A stretch of DNA of 64,000 nt from Sciurus carolinensis (lineage: Eukaryota > Chordata > Mammalia > Rodentia > Sciuridae). The stretch spans positions 90,644,143-90,708,142 of the forward strand of contig NC_062220.1 of NCBI RefSeq assembly GCF_902686445.1, read 5' to 3'. The stretch's first letter is position 1; every line of letters begins with the position of its first letter. Position numbers and translations under genes: made by a program. The notes beneath the pieces were generated by a model. It did no database searches. It was not told where the DNA came from and worked only from the letters and a program-made list of their open reading frames with translations. Positions 37,071 to 49,340 of this stretch are shown here, in pieces.

Positions 37071-37769
37071 GTGGCTGAATTCATGAGCCCCTAGGCTGCT
37101 TCGCCTTTAAGCTTCTCTTCTGTCAACACCATCCAATGACTTCCTCTTAGTCGACAGTTGACAATGTTAACTCATTAAAAATATTCAGAAACACACGTGA
37201 TAAAATATGCCTAATAGCACGCCACCTCAATCTTCTGAGCTGAAACTAAGGAGAAAGCTTTCATTTCACAGGACAGAAAAATGCTACCCTCTCTGGAGTC
37301 ACTAATCCTGGGCTTTAGTTTTCAAATCTGTGTATCACTTGACTGAAAAGAGTAAAAATAAAGCTAAATCGAACACACACTTGATACACCATCTATGAGT
37401 TCTTACTTGTCCATAAAGTCACTCCAAAATACATGTAAACATTATCTGATGTGCCTTTGACATAGCACGACCAGTTACTTGCAGACACAGTAAACAAAGG
37501 TGTGTCTAGTCAATAGCTGAAGCAACAGACATTGGGTCTCTCTCAACGCTCCCCAATCCTGTCCTTCTCTAAAGGTTCCACCTGTCAGATTCATCCAAGG
37601 CCATCAAGGTCTGCCTCTTGAAAGCTGGGGCACAGGAAAACATTTGTACATAGGAAAACACAAAATGTTCCTTAAGGATTTCAATTCAATTGTTTCCATT
37701 CACACTTAGAGGTGACCTCGCTTCAACCTTCACGACCCTTCCATTTATAAACTAAAGAGTGAAAAGTAT

Positions 37770-37930
37770 CAAGCACATTTTCTGTGCTGGACACCACGTA
37801 AAGTGTTATACACGTTCACAAATCCTCGCAACTCTAGAAAAAGGTGTCACTTTCCTCAGAATTACAGATGGCAGCCTCAGAGAGATTGGGACATTGTCTA
37901 TGGGCCGTGTAGCAGCAGAACCAGGTAACA
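37770..37930 (-). repeat. MIR-like ancient SINE
   Basis: Inverted MIR order: a tgctggacaccacgtaaagt block, then a cagatggcagcctcagagag block and gtagcagcagaaccagg. Confidence 0.6.
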
Positions 37931-38367
37931 AGCCCTGGAGATCTCACTGCTGACAGATGACACTGTAAACTCAGTGAGTCTGTGCTGTGACCTGGGTCTC
38001 ATCCCCTAAATACCCAGCAAGGGTCCAGGCCATACGCAGCAAGTCTGTTAAAGATTTACTCAAGACCTAAAGCTTTGCCCTGGTTACTGAAATTGGTGTT
38101 TCCATGAGTCACAGCCATTGTTTGATCCCTAGTCCAAAGGAAAAGGCCACTGAAAACTCAGTGGGTTGGAAAACACTTTGCCATGTCTGACCATTTTTAA
38201 TCCTAGTCTCCAGGATGAATTTTTTTTAAAAACCTCTCTATCACTGGAAATAGAGGTTATCACAGTAAAAAGTCAATATTTATCTGGATATCGGCACTGA
38301 GAAACAGGAAGATGAGGAACGTATTTACTGCATGTGAGGTGGAAGATCTCTTGGCCCTTATTTTTCA

Positions 38368-38719
38368 GAAATCCTTTTTTTAATTTATTTTGATTCTTTG
38401 TACACAAATGGGGTACAACTGTTGTTTCTCTGGTTGAACACAAAGTAGAGTTGCACCACTTGTGTAATCATATATGTACATAGGGTAATGATGTTTGTCT
38501 CATTCCATTATTTTTTCTTACCCCCACTCTCTCCCCACCTCTCTTTTTCCCCTATACAATCCATCCTTCCTCCATTCTTGCCTCCTTCCCACCTCCCATT
38601 ATGTATCATCATCCACTTATCAGAGAGATCATTTGGTCTTTGGTTTTTGGGGATTGGCTTATCTCACTTAGCATGATATTCTGCAACTGCATCCATTTAC
38701 CTGCAATTGTGGAAATCTT
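38368..38719 (-). mobile_element. L1 3'-end fragment
   Basis: About 340 bp of L1 3' UTR, antisense: tttgtacacaaatggggtac up to cttagcatgatattctgcaa. It is flanked by gaaatc (38368-38373 and 38712-38717), a likely short target-site duplication. The right flank reads TCTT/AA, an L1 endonuclease-type site. Severely 5'-truncated. Confidence 0.85.
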
Positions 38720-38835
38720 AATTGTGATTCACTAATCATTTAGGGGGCTTACTGAAAATGCTGATTCAGGGTAGTGGGGACACAATACTGAAGAATCTTG
38801 GGCCTAGAATCGGCATTTTAACAAGTATCTACGAA
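38712..38835 (+). mobile_element. MER5-like hAT relic (tentative)
   Basis: aaaatgctgattcagggtag and aatcggcattttaacaagta resemble MER5-type sequence. The L1 tail just before it may have landed within this element. Confidence 0.5.
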
Positions 38836-41199
38836 CTGCCTCAAACCATTCTCCCTCTTTTACCAAATTTTGCCTAAGGACAATTTCCATGGAGAAACTG
38901 CACAAACTCCCTGTTCACACAGCCTAAAGGAAGCCTCAACCTCCTCACTTCCTCCCACTTTAAACCTGGAGCTTATCCAAGGTGTTGCTTCCTGAGCCAC
39001 AGACAGCTGCCCTTCTAAAGAAGAGTGTACTTCAGTTTTTTCCAGTAACCCCGCCCTAGGAGATTGGAGATAAAATACCTCAAATTAGAAGTGAATACAT
39101 ATTGAATGGAAAAAAAAATTAAAAGAATAAAATGTAACCTATTTCAAATTTAGAGCTGGCTGGTGGCTAATTATTCTCTTCCTTAAATGTCATTTTGAGC
39201 CATGTTTACATTAACCGCAAAAGTTAACATGATAGTAGCATAATGGTTATTTTAGGGAACTCTATTCTCTCAGTCTTTAGGAAATTTTTCTGCAATAGAA
39301 GAAAAGAGTAGTAATTCTATATAAATGCCTAGCAGTGAGGTAGAAATGACCTCTTTTTCAACAGGTACTATACAAAAAAATCGATCTCGCCAACTCATCT
39401 CTAATCCACTGCAAATAAAACAGAATTCTGGGAAACTGGAAAAAAATGACAACGTAAAAAGCTTTGGAACTTCCCCAGAAAACAGGGGACAGGGTTAAGA
39501 GAAATAGCAGCTTTAACCTTACTGCACACATTGGCAATCCATGTGAAGGGTAGGAATTTAGAATTAGTACTCACTCCTAGTTTAAATAATCTAAGTTCCC
39601 TTCCCCACAGAAAGACAACATATGTGCATCTGAGAATTTCTTTTCCCTAAGTATAAAATAACAATTTGTGCACATCACAGGTTGTTCCATGTATTTTTTT
39701 CCTCCAGTTATTCTGTATAGAAAAGAAACTTCAATTTGGAAGAAATATTCTCATAGATGTCTCAGTATCAGTATACCCACCTGTGTTCATGTTCATGATA
39801 AAGGAAGAAAGTAAAAATTAAAATATGTTTTTAATGTTTCCAAGACTTTCACTGAGCATTTCAGGTTCAATTATGAAAATCAATGTAATTTCATAGTGGG
39901 TGTTATGAAACATCAGATCTCATGAAGTGATTCCACTGATTAAATGGGAAATATCACTGTACATTACACTGATGTATTGGGCATTAGCATGGTAGTTAGG
40001 GAGGAATGAGAGAAAACATATGGCTTCCTGCTGTAGACTTCCTGCTCTTAAGATGAACTAAGAAGAGACAAAACACGTAGAGACACAGAAAGGGGAAATG
40101 AGAATCTGCCTATATATGGTCTCATAAGTTGAGCTAGTGAATGTGTCTGAGACAAGAGGAAGTACTATGAATACATAATTGCGACAGTGCTCCAGGGCTC
40201 TTTCCTGACATTAAATTAATTAAGAACTCCCACCTCCAATTCTATTACTAGGTAAGTTATACTATCAGCCAGTCATACTTTTTCAGGTTTCAGAGAAAGA
40301 CAACAGTATTTGCAGAAGTCAGAATTCTACAGTGTCCCCAAGCAAATGGACCAGTTCCACGTGTAGACATCCTATGGTGTCAAGCAGTCCAGTGATTCTG
40401 GGCCTTTACACAGCCCAACCCTGGAGTCTAGAGGTAAACTGGGTTCTGCACACCTAGATTTCAATCAATACCTACCTAGATGAACACATCTGCTTGAAGG
40501 TTCTTAGAGATATTCTACATGATTTTAAAGACTTGCCAGTACAAAAAAAAAAAAAGCTTGTCTGATTGTCTAATTGGTAGTAACTCTGTAGGATTTAGAC
40601 AAACATTTGAGTGACTTTCCGCAGAGCACTTGGCTCAGTATGAGTCTTGAGAAAATTGTAGGATATAGGGGGTTGGGGGAGACACAAACTCTGGGGGCAT
40701 ACATTCATGCTGTAAAACATTACTGAGACATTATCAAGTGGTAGAAACTCTGCTATCAACACCTAGCTTTGTCTCTAACTATGTTCTTTTCAAAAATCTT
40801 GCTGAGTTTTAATTTCTTCATCTATAAAGTGGATTTGGAGTATGTAATCAGGTAATGTTACAATTACAATCACCTAAGAGCATCCTGATGTTGAATACTT
40901 TTGACATAGCATCTCCTATGACCAAAGTTAGATGAATCTTCTAATTTCAGATCACTGTATAAAACTAAACTACCAGCAATCATTGAATTATTTTTATATG
41001 ACCAAAACTCTCTGCTGGAATTTCACAAAAATATGACTTTTAGGCAAGTAAAACTTGCAGGGTAAAAGAAAAAAAATCATATTATGTTAACTTACAAAAA
41101 CATGACTAGGAGCTTTAAGTTTGCTTTTCTTTATTTCAACCTAAAAAATGTGGATGTTAGTTCTGCTTTTATGCAGGATACACTTTCTTATAATTTCTA

Positions 41200-41314
41200 C
41201 TATATACACAAATGGTTTGAATCTACATCATGTACAACCATTGAAATGTACCTCATTTGTGTTCAATGAATCCAAATGTAGTCTGTAAAAATTTAAAAAT
41301 TAAAAAAAAAAAAA
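41200..41314 (+). mobile_element. L1 3'-end fragment with poly-A
   Basis: atgtacctcatttgtgttca and atccaaatgtagtctgtaaa, followed by an A-rich tail, are the sense orientation of the L1 3' terminus seen inverted at 50400-50450. Confidence 0.75.
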
Positions 41315-41414
41315 CTAAACGACCATAGGGACTAGAAAGACATAAAACCCACACAGTTTGAATTTTAAAAAAAATTAGGAAGACAGGGGCTGAAATAAAA
41401 TATATATATATTTT

Positions 41415-41620
41415 TGGGGGTGGGGTACTGGGGATTGAACTCAGGGGCACGTGACCACTGAGTCACATCCCCAACCCTATTTTGTATTTTATTTAGAGAC
41501 AGGGTCTGATTGAGTTGCTTAGCAACTCACCATTGTTGAGGCTGGCTTTGAACTCTCCATCTTCCTGCCTTAGCCTCCCAAGCTGCTGGGATTACAGGTG
41601 TATACCACCGCACCCAGCTG
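41415..41620 (-). repeat. Dimeric SINE (B1-dID type)
   Basis: Inverted: the ID half (ggggattgaactcaggggca), a linker (ttttgtattttatttagaga), and the B1 half ending gggattacaggtgtataccac. It lies about 170 bp from exon c's donor. Confidence 0.92.
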
Positions 41621-41791
41621 AAAATATATTGACACTGTTAGAGTAGATAAGAAAATGATAATGAAAGATTAAAGTCAGGAAAAAACTGGGAAAAGAACGT
41701 TAAATGGAAACCCCTATTTTCTAACACAAAACTTGACTGTACTTTTTATGAGCTACCATCTATACTGTTTGAACCTTTTCATCAGTTTTAC

Positions 41792-41858
41792 CTTTAATGC
41801 TTCAATAACAGCTGGAGGATAGCTCAGTCCAACCATGTTTGATGTCCGTCTATACATC
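41792..41858 (-). CDS. PDE1C: PDE1C exon c: short linker exon
   Basis: This 67-nt exon contributes the last base of an arginine codon and 22 codons, MYRRTSNMVGLSYPPAVIEA followed by LK, then ends on a codon boundary. The acceptor is ttttgccag/G and the donor AAG/GTAAAA. It links the N-terminal regulatory domain to the catalytic domain. Its length is not a multiple of three and the next exon starts in phase 0, so skipping it would shift the frame. It is the smallest of the nine exons. Its downstream intron is 4.8 kb and carries two SINE/L1 tails close to the exon. Confidence 0.93.
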
Positions 41859-42787
41859 CTGGCAAAATCAGAGAGGAAAAATGCAATGTGATGTCTTACA
41901 AAAAATGATTAGAAGCCCACAGACTTATTAAAATTATTGACAAATAATGAGAAGTCAGGTTGACTGGTGACCCAAGGAGCCTAAAATTTCTTTTGTGATA
42001 TTTTGCAAAGTCACTCAAGTGGCTTAAGTGTTAAATTTAAAAGATATTCAAGCAACCCCAAACATGTGAACCCCAGAAACAAACAAAAAAGTCTATGTGC
42101 CTCATTGGAAACTAAATTATTAAACTGGGTTACCTGTTCTGCCAAAATATAGCATGTCAAAGATGGTAGGCAGTGCAGTACTTGAACCTGAATGATGAAC
42201 CCCATGGGCAGTGCATTTAGGAAAGCTTGTTCTTTAGAACTATCCAAAAGCAAGAAAAATATCCTAGGCAAACTTTGAACTCACCATGGCCTTTCTAAAA
42301 TGTATAATTGCCCGATAGGGACTGTAGGAAAAAATATATCTATTTCTAGAGTAGGGGAACAGTTCAATTTCAAAGTGATGACAGAACTGCAGTGTCATGG
42401 GGAACTCACAACTTATAAATGAACTTTCCTCCCTGGGTCAGCAACTTCAAAGCCCAGAGGTAGACACATTCACCAATCCATCATCTAATCCAAAAGATGA
42501 TGGGTTCAATGATTTCCTTCTTTAAACATTAGAGATTGAATTCAAAGTAATTTTTTTCCTGGTTACCAAAAAGAATTTTGAGCAAAAGAAAAAGTTTGTG
42601 CTAATGATGCTGCAGAAATTAAAATAAATGTTTTTGCCATTTCTCATGGAAGACTATCTGCTTCCACCCAGAATTTTCTGAATTTGTAAAGATGTCAAAA
42701 CTACATTAAGGAGAAGATTTTGGTTATTGGAAGCTGGTACTCCTCTTGCTGCTTTGATCATTGAATGATAATGAGTGACATCTTTAC
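41859..42787 (-). other. PDE1C: PDE1C intron between exons b and c
   Basis: A 929-bp intron with no recognisable repeat or other feature. Confidence 0.8.
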
Positions 42788-42970
42788 CTCTCCACAAATA
42801 TCCCAGCCTGCACTGCATGGACGATGCTCTTGAACCTGGGCTTCTCCTCACTTCTCCTGAGCATCATCCCCATCTGTCGTGTGAAGGTGGAGGCCAGCCA
42901 GTCTCGGACTTCAGAAGGCACAGCATCTGACTGAATGTCACTGAGCTCATCCTCTGTATCCAGAAGTCGC
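42788..42970 (-). CDS. PDE1C: PDE1C exon b: N-terminal regulatory domain with basic calmodulin-responsive segment
   Basis: This 183-nt exon encodes 60 whole codons from RLLDTEDELSDIQSD to HAVQAGIFVE. The acceptor is gttcag/G and the donor AG/GTAAAG. The acidic start (DTEDELSDIQSD) is followed by RDWLASTFTRQMG and a basic stretch, MLRRSEEKPRFKS. In PDE1 enzymes this region covers the second calmodulin-binding or autoinhibitory element of the PDEase_I N-terminal domain. Compared with the human protein as I remember it, one position reads Glu instead of Asp (RRSEEKP), a conservative change. The split arginines at both ends join correctly with the neighbouring exons. Confidence 0.95.
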
Positions 42971-43157
42971 CTGAACATGAACATGAAACATAATCAGGAC
43001 ACTGAGACTAAATCTGAAGTTAGAACTCTGTTCTAAACAGCTGTTCCTCTCTGCCCACCTACATACACAGGTGCAAAGAAACCAAATTAAATTGACCACA
43101 GAATACACAGTGACATTTTGGTAAGGCTTGTGGAAACTCACTATTGATGCTTTAGAA

Positions 43158-43525
43158 TGCTATAGTTTGAATATGGAATGTCCCCCAAAGTATTGAAGGC
43201 TTGGTCCCTAGCCAATGGCATTTTGGGAAGTGGTGGAACCTTTAAGGGGTGGAGCCTACTGGGAGGTCTTCAGGTTATTAGGGGCTTGCCTCTGGAGGAG
43301 ACTGGGGGACCTACCTTCTTTTCTTTCTGTTTCACTTCCCAGTTATGAAGTGAGCAGCTTTGCTCCACCATGCACTCCCACCAGGACATGCTGTCTTATC
43401 CAAAAGCAATATAGCCAATCAACCATGGACTTGAACCTCCAAAACTTGGAACCAAAATAAACCTTTCCTCTTTATAAATTGATTATCTCAGGTATTTTTT
43501 ACAGTGATAGAAAGCTGACTAACAC
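43158..43525 (+). mobile_element. ERVL-MaLR LTR
   Basis: A well preserved solo LTR from tgctatagtttgaatatgga to gaaagctgactaacaca. ccaaaataaacctttcctct near the 3' end holds the AATAAA signal. It lies about 190 bp upstream of exon b in transcript sense, inverted relative to PDE1C. Confidence 0.85.
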
Positions 43526-44639
43526 ATGGGATAAAGGGAGAAGAAGAATCAAACACACTCCCTCTCAGGCTGCACACAGGGAGTAGGCTCATTGCACTTT
43601 AGGAGTACCCAGCATACTTAATCCTTGAGGGTTTGCAGAATTTGAATGAAATTTAAAACTTCCCTTTAAAAATGTACTTGCAAGGAGGCTTAAAATTAAT
43701 TTCATGAATGGCCATGTGACATTACTTTATTCAAAAATATCAAAGTATTCATTAGACATTTAGTTCCTGTTACATTTTATTAATTTAGAAAGAATATCAG
43801 TTGACATCACTTAAGATTGTTACTTCAGAGGACTGGATGGTTGTGATTTGGGTAATTTATTATCTAAATTCAAGCAAAATTTATAAAATAATGCCATTCT
43901 TTTTTGACCACAATGAGGTAAGCCATCTGACAGCTGGGCTTTGCTGGTTTGTCAAATTTGTTCACAGGTCAGACCACCAGAAAGGAACATAAATTGTTGT
44001 GCTATTACAAAACCTAAAATTACACTTCATACTATATTGATCCCTAATGAAACTAAGCAGTAAAAGCAGGTATCATTGCAAAAGTATTCTTTTTTCCATT
44101 AGATGCATAAATTGGGGAGAAGGGAAGAAAATATTTGAAAAAACAACTGAGATAGCAAATTGCCTTAAATTAGTAACAAAACCATGTCATCACAAAAATA
44201 AACCATGCAAGCCTTAAATCACAGTGAAATACTTCCAGATTGGAATTTGGCAAAGGAAACTAAGACATCACAAGTACTGACAGAGAAACCTGTGTGAATT
44301 TGAAAATAAATAAATAAATAAAGTCTTTCATATTCAACATCTCAATGTTTTTCAAAAGAAAAGCAATTTTGTGACTTTCAAATGCCTTTTTAGTACCTGG
44401 AACCAATTTAATCCTTTGGATAATTCAAGTGGAAAAATCTGCTAAGAAAATCAATAGCATACATAAGACTGAAGAATGGATACTGTCGGCTTAAGGGAGC
44501 AAATGTGTCTGCACCACTTCAGGAACCTCCATCTACTGATGGATGTTGTGAATTAGGACAAGCACAGTATTTTAGGCTGACATTAACAATATGTAATAAC
44601 TGCAGAGGAGCTATACATTGAATAAGAAACCTTTCCACA

Positions 44640-44790
44640 ATTGTTACAGTTAATTTTCCTCCCTGTGCATTATCTCATTTCATTGTCTTAATGGCTGCAT
44701 GAGATGCATTCTATTCGCTTTTTTTCTAGATGAGGTGGTCCAGAGGGGAAGTGACTTGTCCGACTCTGTCTCATTTGCTCCCAGAAACCA
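44640..44790 (-). repeat. MIR-like ancient SINE (tentative)
   Basis: tgcattatctcatttcattg followed by a tagatgaggtggtccagagg block fits an inverted MIR core. Confidence 0.5.
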
Positions 44791-44811
44791 GTGTTCCAAG
44801 GCCAATAATTA

Positions 44812-44876
44812 GCTTTTTTTTTTTCAATCAGGGATTGAACCCAGGGTCGCTTAACCACTAAGCCACATCCCCAGTC

Positions 44877-44952
<76 letters not shown>

Positions 44953-45107
44953 TTTTTTAAGAGACAGGGTCTCACTGAGATGCTTAGGGCCTTGCTAGGG
45001 CCTTGCTAAGTCGCTAAGGCTGGCTTTGAACTCATGCTCCTCCTGCCTCAGCCTCCCAAGCTGCTGGAATTACAGGCGTGCACCACTGTGCCAAGTCCAA
45101 AGCCAGT
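44812..45107 (-). repeat. Dimeric SINE with microsatellite in its linker
   Basis: The ID half (gggattgaacccagggtcgc) and B1 half (ttacaggcgtgcaccactg) of a B1-dID element are separated by a (TG)18 run (44879-44914) and a (GA)16 run (44915-44946) in place of the usual A-rich linker. An 11-bp unit (gggccttgcta) is duplicated near 44985-45008. Confidence 0.9.
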
Positions 45108-45209
45108 CATTTAAACTATACCCCATATGTGCCATGGTGGGCAAATTTTTAAAAGTATATAAAAACTTTAGCATCATTTTATTAACCTCACTGGTCATCT
45201 CTAGCTTAC

Positions 45210-45323
45210 CTGGTTTCATCAATATATACAGATTCAAGCACTGTGGCTGCATATTCCAAATTCTTCTTAAGATCAACGACTGAAGCCTCCCCTCTCTCTA
45301 GTTGCTTGACCAAAGACCGTAAC
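45210..45323 (-). CDS. PDE1C: PDE1C exon a: start of shared N-terminal regulatory segment
   Basis: This 114-nt exon encodes 37 whole codons beginning LRSLVKQLERGEASVVDL and ending VYIDET, with split arginine codons at both edges (one base in, two bases out). The acceptor reads ttccctcttag/G and the donor AG/GTAAGC. In the PDE1 family this is where alternative N-termini join the common body, and it lies at the start of the PDE1 N-terminal regulatory region that responds to calmodulin. The basic KQLERG stretch and the following helix-forming residues fit that role. The intron upstream is at least 18.7 kb, because no PDE1C first-exon sequence is recognisable up to 64000. A SINE begins about 100 bp inside the intron after the donor. 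Confidence 0.95.
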
Positions 45324-46499
45324 CTAAGAGGGAAAAGATATGGTTTCGTTAGAATAGAGGCAACAAAGAATTGGATGATTATGGTGACATATTTTGAAGT
45401 CACTGAATGTCTGAAAGGAAAAGGATGAGACCAAAGGATTAAATTATCAAATAAATACATCTATCTTTGCCACTATGAAACAAGAACAAACATTTTCTCA
45501 ACAACCAGACCCTGATCACTCCAAACACTTCCTACCCAAGTTTTATCTTTTTGAGTTCCTAAATTAGCCATGATTTTGATTTTTCACAGACTTTAATATT
45601 TTTGGTTCTAACCGGATATGGTAACCTATGACCACACCCCTCTTGAGATTCTGCTCTGTTGAAGGCACTATGTTCAGCACTGGCCATAGAGATCAGTAGC
45701 CTCTGGTCTGTGTATGTTAAGACATATGGGAAGTCAGACCCAACACTATAGCAACACTATAGATGAAAGAAACAGATGAAAGCAAATGATTTTACTGAGT
45801 AAGAAGAACCCCTTGGACAGCAGAAAAATATTTTTTTAAAGATGATGAATGATGAACTAATAAGGAATTCCAGGTATTATTATTTCTAAGAGAAAATTAG
45901 TATATTTAGTATATATGAGAGCAAGAAAATGCTTAAAGTAATCAAAGAGCAGCAACTGGGACACTGCAAATCTCACAGAGATCTGGAGGTTGGACAGTTC
46001 TTCAGGTTGTTTGATGGTCAACAAAGAAAAGAGAAGAGACTTCAAAGACAGATTTGAGTGTAGATCCTATTTCACAATGTATCAGCTGTGCAACAGTGGG
46101 TAAGTTATTTGAGTGTTATCCACAAAATGGAAAATCAACCATCAAACTTCTCAGGTTCATATAAAGATTAAATGAAATTAATATAGAATATGTGATTTAT
46201 TTATGTGTGTTTTTAAAAAGCAATTGTAATTATTGTCATTGTTGTTATTCAATGACTTTGATCATCACAGGTAATCAAAAGAGAAAAATGCTAGCTGAAT
46301 ACTTAAGATTTCTGTCAAGTCAACATTTCCTATTGGTTTATGCAATCTGTCCTCACCTTCCTGACTTCAAAATATCCTCAGACTTGCATTTCTAGGAGAG
46401 AACAGAAGATTTTTGGGAGAGATATAAACTATTCCCCTCCTGATCTTCATGAAATGACCAACAAAAAGGGATGGAACAATACTGGATCAATTAAAAAGT

Positions 46500-47931
46500 A
46501 GGCAAGAAAGGAGACTATACAAAGGACATTTCCAGGAATTTCCAGTGGCGCAAAATACAGATGAGATTGGATACAGAGTCGTCTCCATCTAATTGTGAAT
46601 CTCTAACATGTGAGAAAGAACTACACTGAGGAAATCAGCAGAGAACTCTGCAGGCTTGGAGATGAGGGTCAGTTCCGTGGATCCCACTGCCAGTTCTCAG
46701 AACTGCTCTGGATGTCAGAGGCAGGACAGGACAGAGAGTTGGCCTGGAAGGACTTGCCAGTCACTCACACATAGTGAGTGGACAACCAGTCTGCCAAAGA
46801 ATAGGGAGATGGCAGCCTGGAGCCCTTAATGCTGTTCCAAATAAGGACTGGAAGCTCTTTGGCAACACATTCCTGGCTAAGTCTGCCTCCAATTCTGATT
46901 CTTACCTCAAAGGACCCAGCTACCCCTAAGCTATTTGGAGTAAAATGAAGTAGATTTAAACTTTAAAAAAATTTCTTTCTTCAGTTGGAGCTTAAAGATT
47001 CTACCAGGAAGCTCTGAGAGGACCCATTTCAATTCTCAAAACCTAAGAGGAAAGAACAAAACAGAAAAAAAAATAATCAGGGAAACGATGACTAACAGAA
47101 GTAAGAACCAGAAGATCCTATCTGCCTATAATAAAGCTTCCGGGGAAATCAACAGAAGCATCTTTAATCAAAATAAGTTTTCCTAGGCTAAACTAAAACC
47201 TGGGCAAGCAGGTGAAAAGGGACCTAAGAAAATCAGAAAAGAATAAATGAAAACATCCCATATAGGCAGTTGTAATTTTTCATTCCAAAGAATGAAGAAC
47301 TGAAAAAAACTTGGAGAAAATAGAATGTACTGCTTCCAAAGTAACAGAAATTCAAGCTACTCATAGGCTGCTACATGCCTAACACCAGAAAGCAATTTAA
47401 CAATACCAATTTCGTAGAATACTATGGTATAAATGAAGATATTTATATCTGTAATGAGTAGAGTTGCCATGGATATGTGAAGTCAATGAAGATATTCTCA
47501 GGTATCCAAAAATTTAAAATGTTATCATTTGTATGCTTTCCAGAAAACAAAAGCAAAAACAAGCTATAAGGCCCAGTCTCAGATAGTAGCCCCCAACAGT
47601 GCACTGGTGGGTCTCCAGTGAGGTAAATTGTGGATTCCCAGCCTAGACTGAACTAAGCCAACCTTTATAAAACAGACAAGTAGATTCAAAAAATTCCCTA
47701 AAGAAGTGACTGATAAAATATAATACTAATGCTGGTTGTGGTGGCATATGCCTGTAATCCCAGTGTCTTGGGAGGCTGAGACAGGAGGATCACAGGTTAA
47801 AGCTAGCCTCAGCAATTCAGTGAGACCCTAAGCAACCTAGTGAGACCCTGTCTCAAAATAAAAATATAAAAAGGGGTGGGAATGTGGCTCAGTGGTTAAG
47901 TGCCCCTAGGTTCAATCCCTGGTACCAAAAT

Positions 47932-47962
<31 letters not shown>

Positions 47963-48900
47963 GAACAACTAAGTGTAGAAATGAGCCGACACTTCCTATT
48001 GCCAGTATATATATCCTATGCCACTTTCACAAACTAAATACTAATAGCAAAACAAAACAAAACAAAACAATTGAAATAAGAACACTACAGAGACTATGGA
48101 TTTATATTCACTATTTTTAATAATTCCTATTCCTGCGAAAGCACAGTATTGAAGGAATTAATGTTGTGTTATCTTGCTATTAGGAAGCCAGACCTCTATA
48201 CCAGAGATAGGCAGGCACTCCTACAGAAAGCACAGCTTGGAATCTCACCCAGAGATTCAGATCAGCCCCACTGGAAAGGACCGGACTGTGTGCCACAATT
48301 AACAGGAAATCAGCTTAGCAGGGGCTTCTCCAAGACACCATCAGTAGTGCCAGGCAGACACTGGGCAGTCATACTTATATATTCAGTGTGAAGCCCTGAA
48401 CCAAGAGAAAGCTGCAAAGAGAAACAAAACTCCTAGCCAAAGGACTTCAACAACCCCAGAAATAAAGTACTTTTACAATGCACAAGGGATACCAGAAATT
48501 TGCACCTTTCTAGTTTCTGAGATGACAGAAGATTCCACCAACCTCCTAGCAGAGAGGGGAAGGAACCTGGGAAAACCCACCCTCTGTATGTGAAAAGTCA
48601 TCAGTTGACAGTCACCTCTCTTGAGTCAAGAATGATTAAACAGAAAGAAAAAATCTATGAGAAGACTCAGCTATAAAGACAGGAGAATGGAGCAGCATTT
48701 GAAAGGCAGAGAAAGGACTTAATTCTTGAAAAAAAAAATTACCCACAAAAACAGCAGTCAATTTTAAGAAGCATCTGCTGTGGGTTCAATAAAATTCAAG
48801 AAAGCATAGATCTGTGGAGCCTGGAATTGATATAATAAAAAGTGAACATATTGAGAGAGAAAAAGAAATTAAAAAGAAACAAAACATGACAATAGTAAAA
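46500..48900 (+). mobile_element. Possible decayed L1/HAL1 5' region (tentative)
   Basis: 46640-47720 and 47965-48900 are A-rich in sense with L1 5'-like phrases such as gatcccactgccagttctca and are interrupted by a SINE. There is no frame and boundaries are guesses. Confidence 0.35.
47731..47961 (+). repeat. Dimeric SINE with (AAT)n tail
   Basis: gtggtggcatatgcctgtaa in the left half and ggttaagtgcccctaggttc in the right half. The tail has become about ten ATA/AAT units (47931-47961). Confidence 0.92.
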
Positions 48901-49340
48901 CAAAAAGAATTTTTTTTTAAAGCAGTAGAAGCAGCAACTTGCTAAATACCCAGCTCCTGTTTAACCCAAAACCCATGCAAGATTCAAGCTGCAGCTGTAA
49001 ACCATCTGCTTTAAGTAGCTGCCACTCAAACTCTTGGAGTTCCAGATGACCCTTCACTACCATATTGTTGAGCTTTAGCCTAGTGCTCAGTGGCTGCTGC
49101 CCCAATGGCCCCCAGCCCACTCTCCCCTCTAGCTCCTTATTCAGAACCCTGCCCTGCCCTGCCTTCTCCCACCTACCACCTACTACTTGGTGAAACTGCT
49201 ATTTCTTGGGCAGAAGAGTTTCTAAGAGCTTTTATACTACTGAACAATTATTATCCACTAATATCAAAAATCCCAAAAGTTCCTGGGAATAAACAACCTT
49301 CCCTATTTTTTCATCAATGTGCAGGTTTTCTCTAGACTTG

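Larger units (their letters stand above)
36612..41791 (-). other. PDE1C: PDE1C intron between exons c and d
   Basis: A 5.2 kb intron with two MIR-like pieces, an L1 tail in a MER5-like relic, a short L1 3' end and a SINE. I see nothing firm in 37071-37769, 37931-38367 or 38836-41199, except a possible MIR trace near 40720-40830. Confidence 0.8.
42971..45209 (-). other. PDE1C: PDE1C intron between exons a and b
   Basis: A 2.2 kb intron holding a MaLR LTR, a possible MIR and a SINE with an expanded linker. 43526-44639 shows nothing recognisable. Confidence 0.8.
4246..45323 (-). other. PDE1C: PDE1C gene body, internal part (nine exons)
   Basis: Nine exons on the minus strand, at 45323-45210, 42970-42788, 41858-41792, 36611-36495, 34273-34133, 15847-15747, 12854-12726, 5020-4919 and 4366-4246, join in phase into one frame of 1,075 nt. 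All eight complete introns are GT-AG. The product is a cytosolic phosphodiesterase that hydrolyses cAMP and cGMP and is activated by Ca2+/calmodulin. I chose PDE1C over its paralogues because the residues EKPKALSLMLHTADISHPAK match my recollection of PDE1C, while PDE1A and PDE1B have HAADISHP and other changes nearby. No stop or frameshift interrupts the exons, so the locus looks functional. The start codon, 3' catalytic exons, UTRs and promoters are outside the window. Confidence 0.95.

Noticed and set aside
47931..47961. Possible CRISPR-like or clustered repeat array
   Set aside because: It is a simple AAT repeat at a SINE tail; no spaced repeats occur anywhere in the window.
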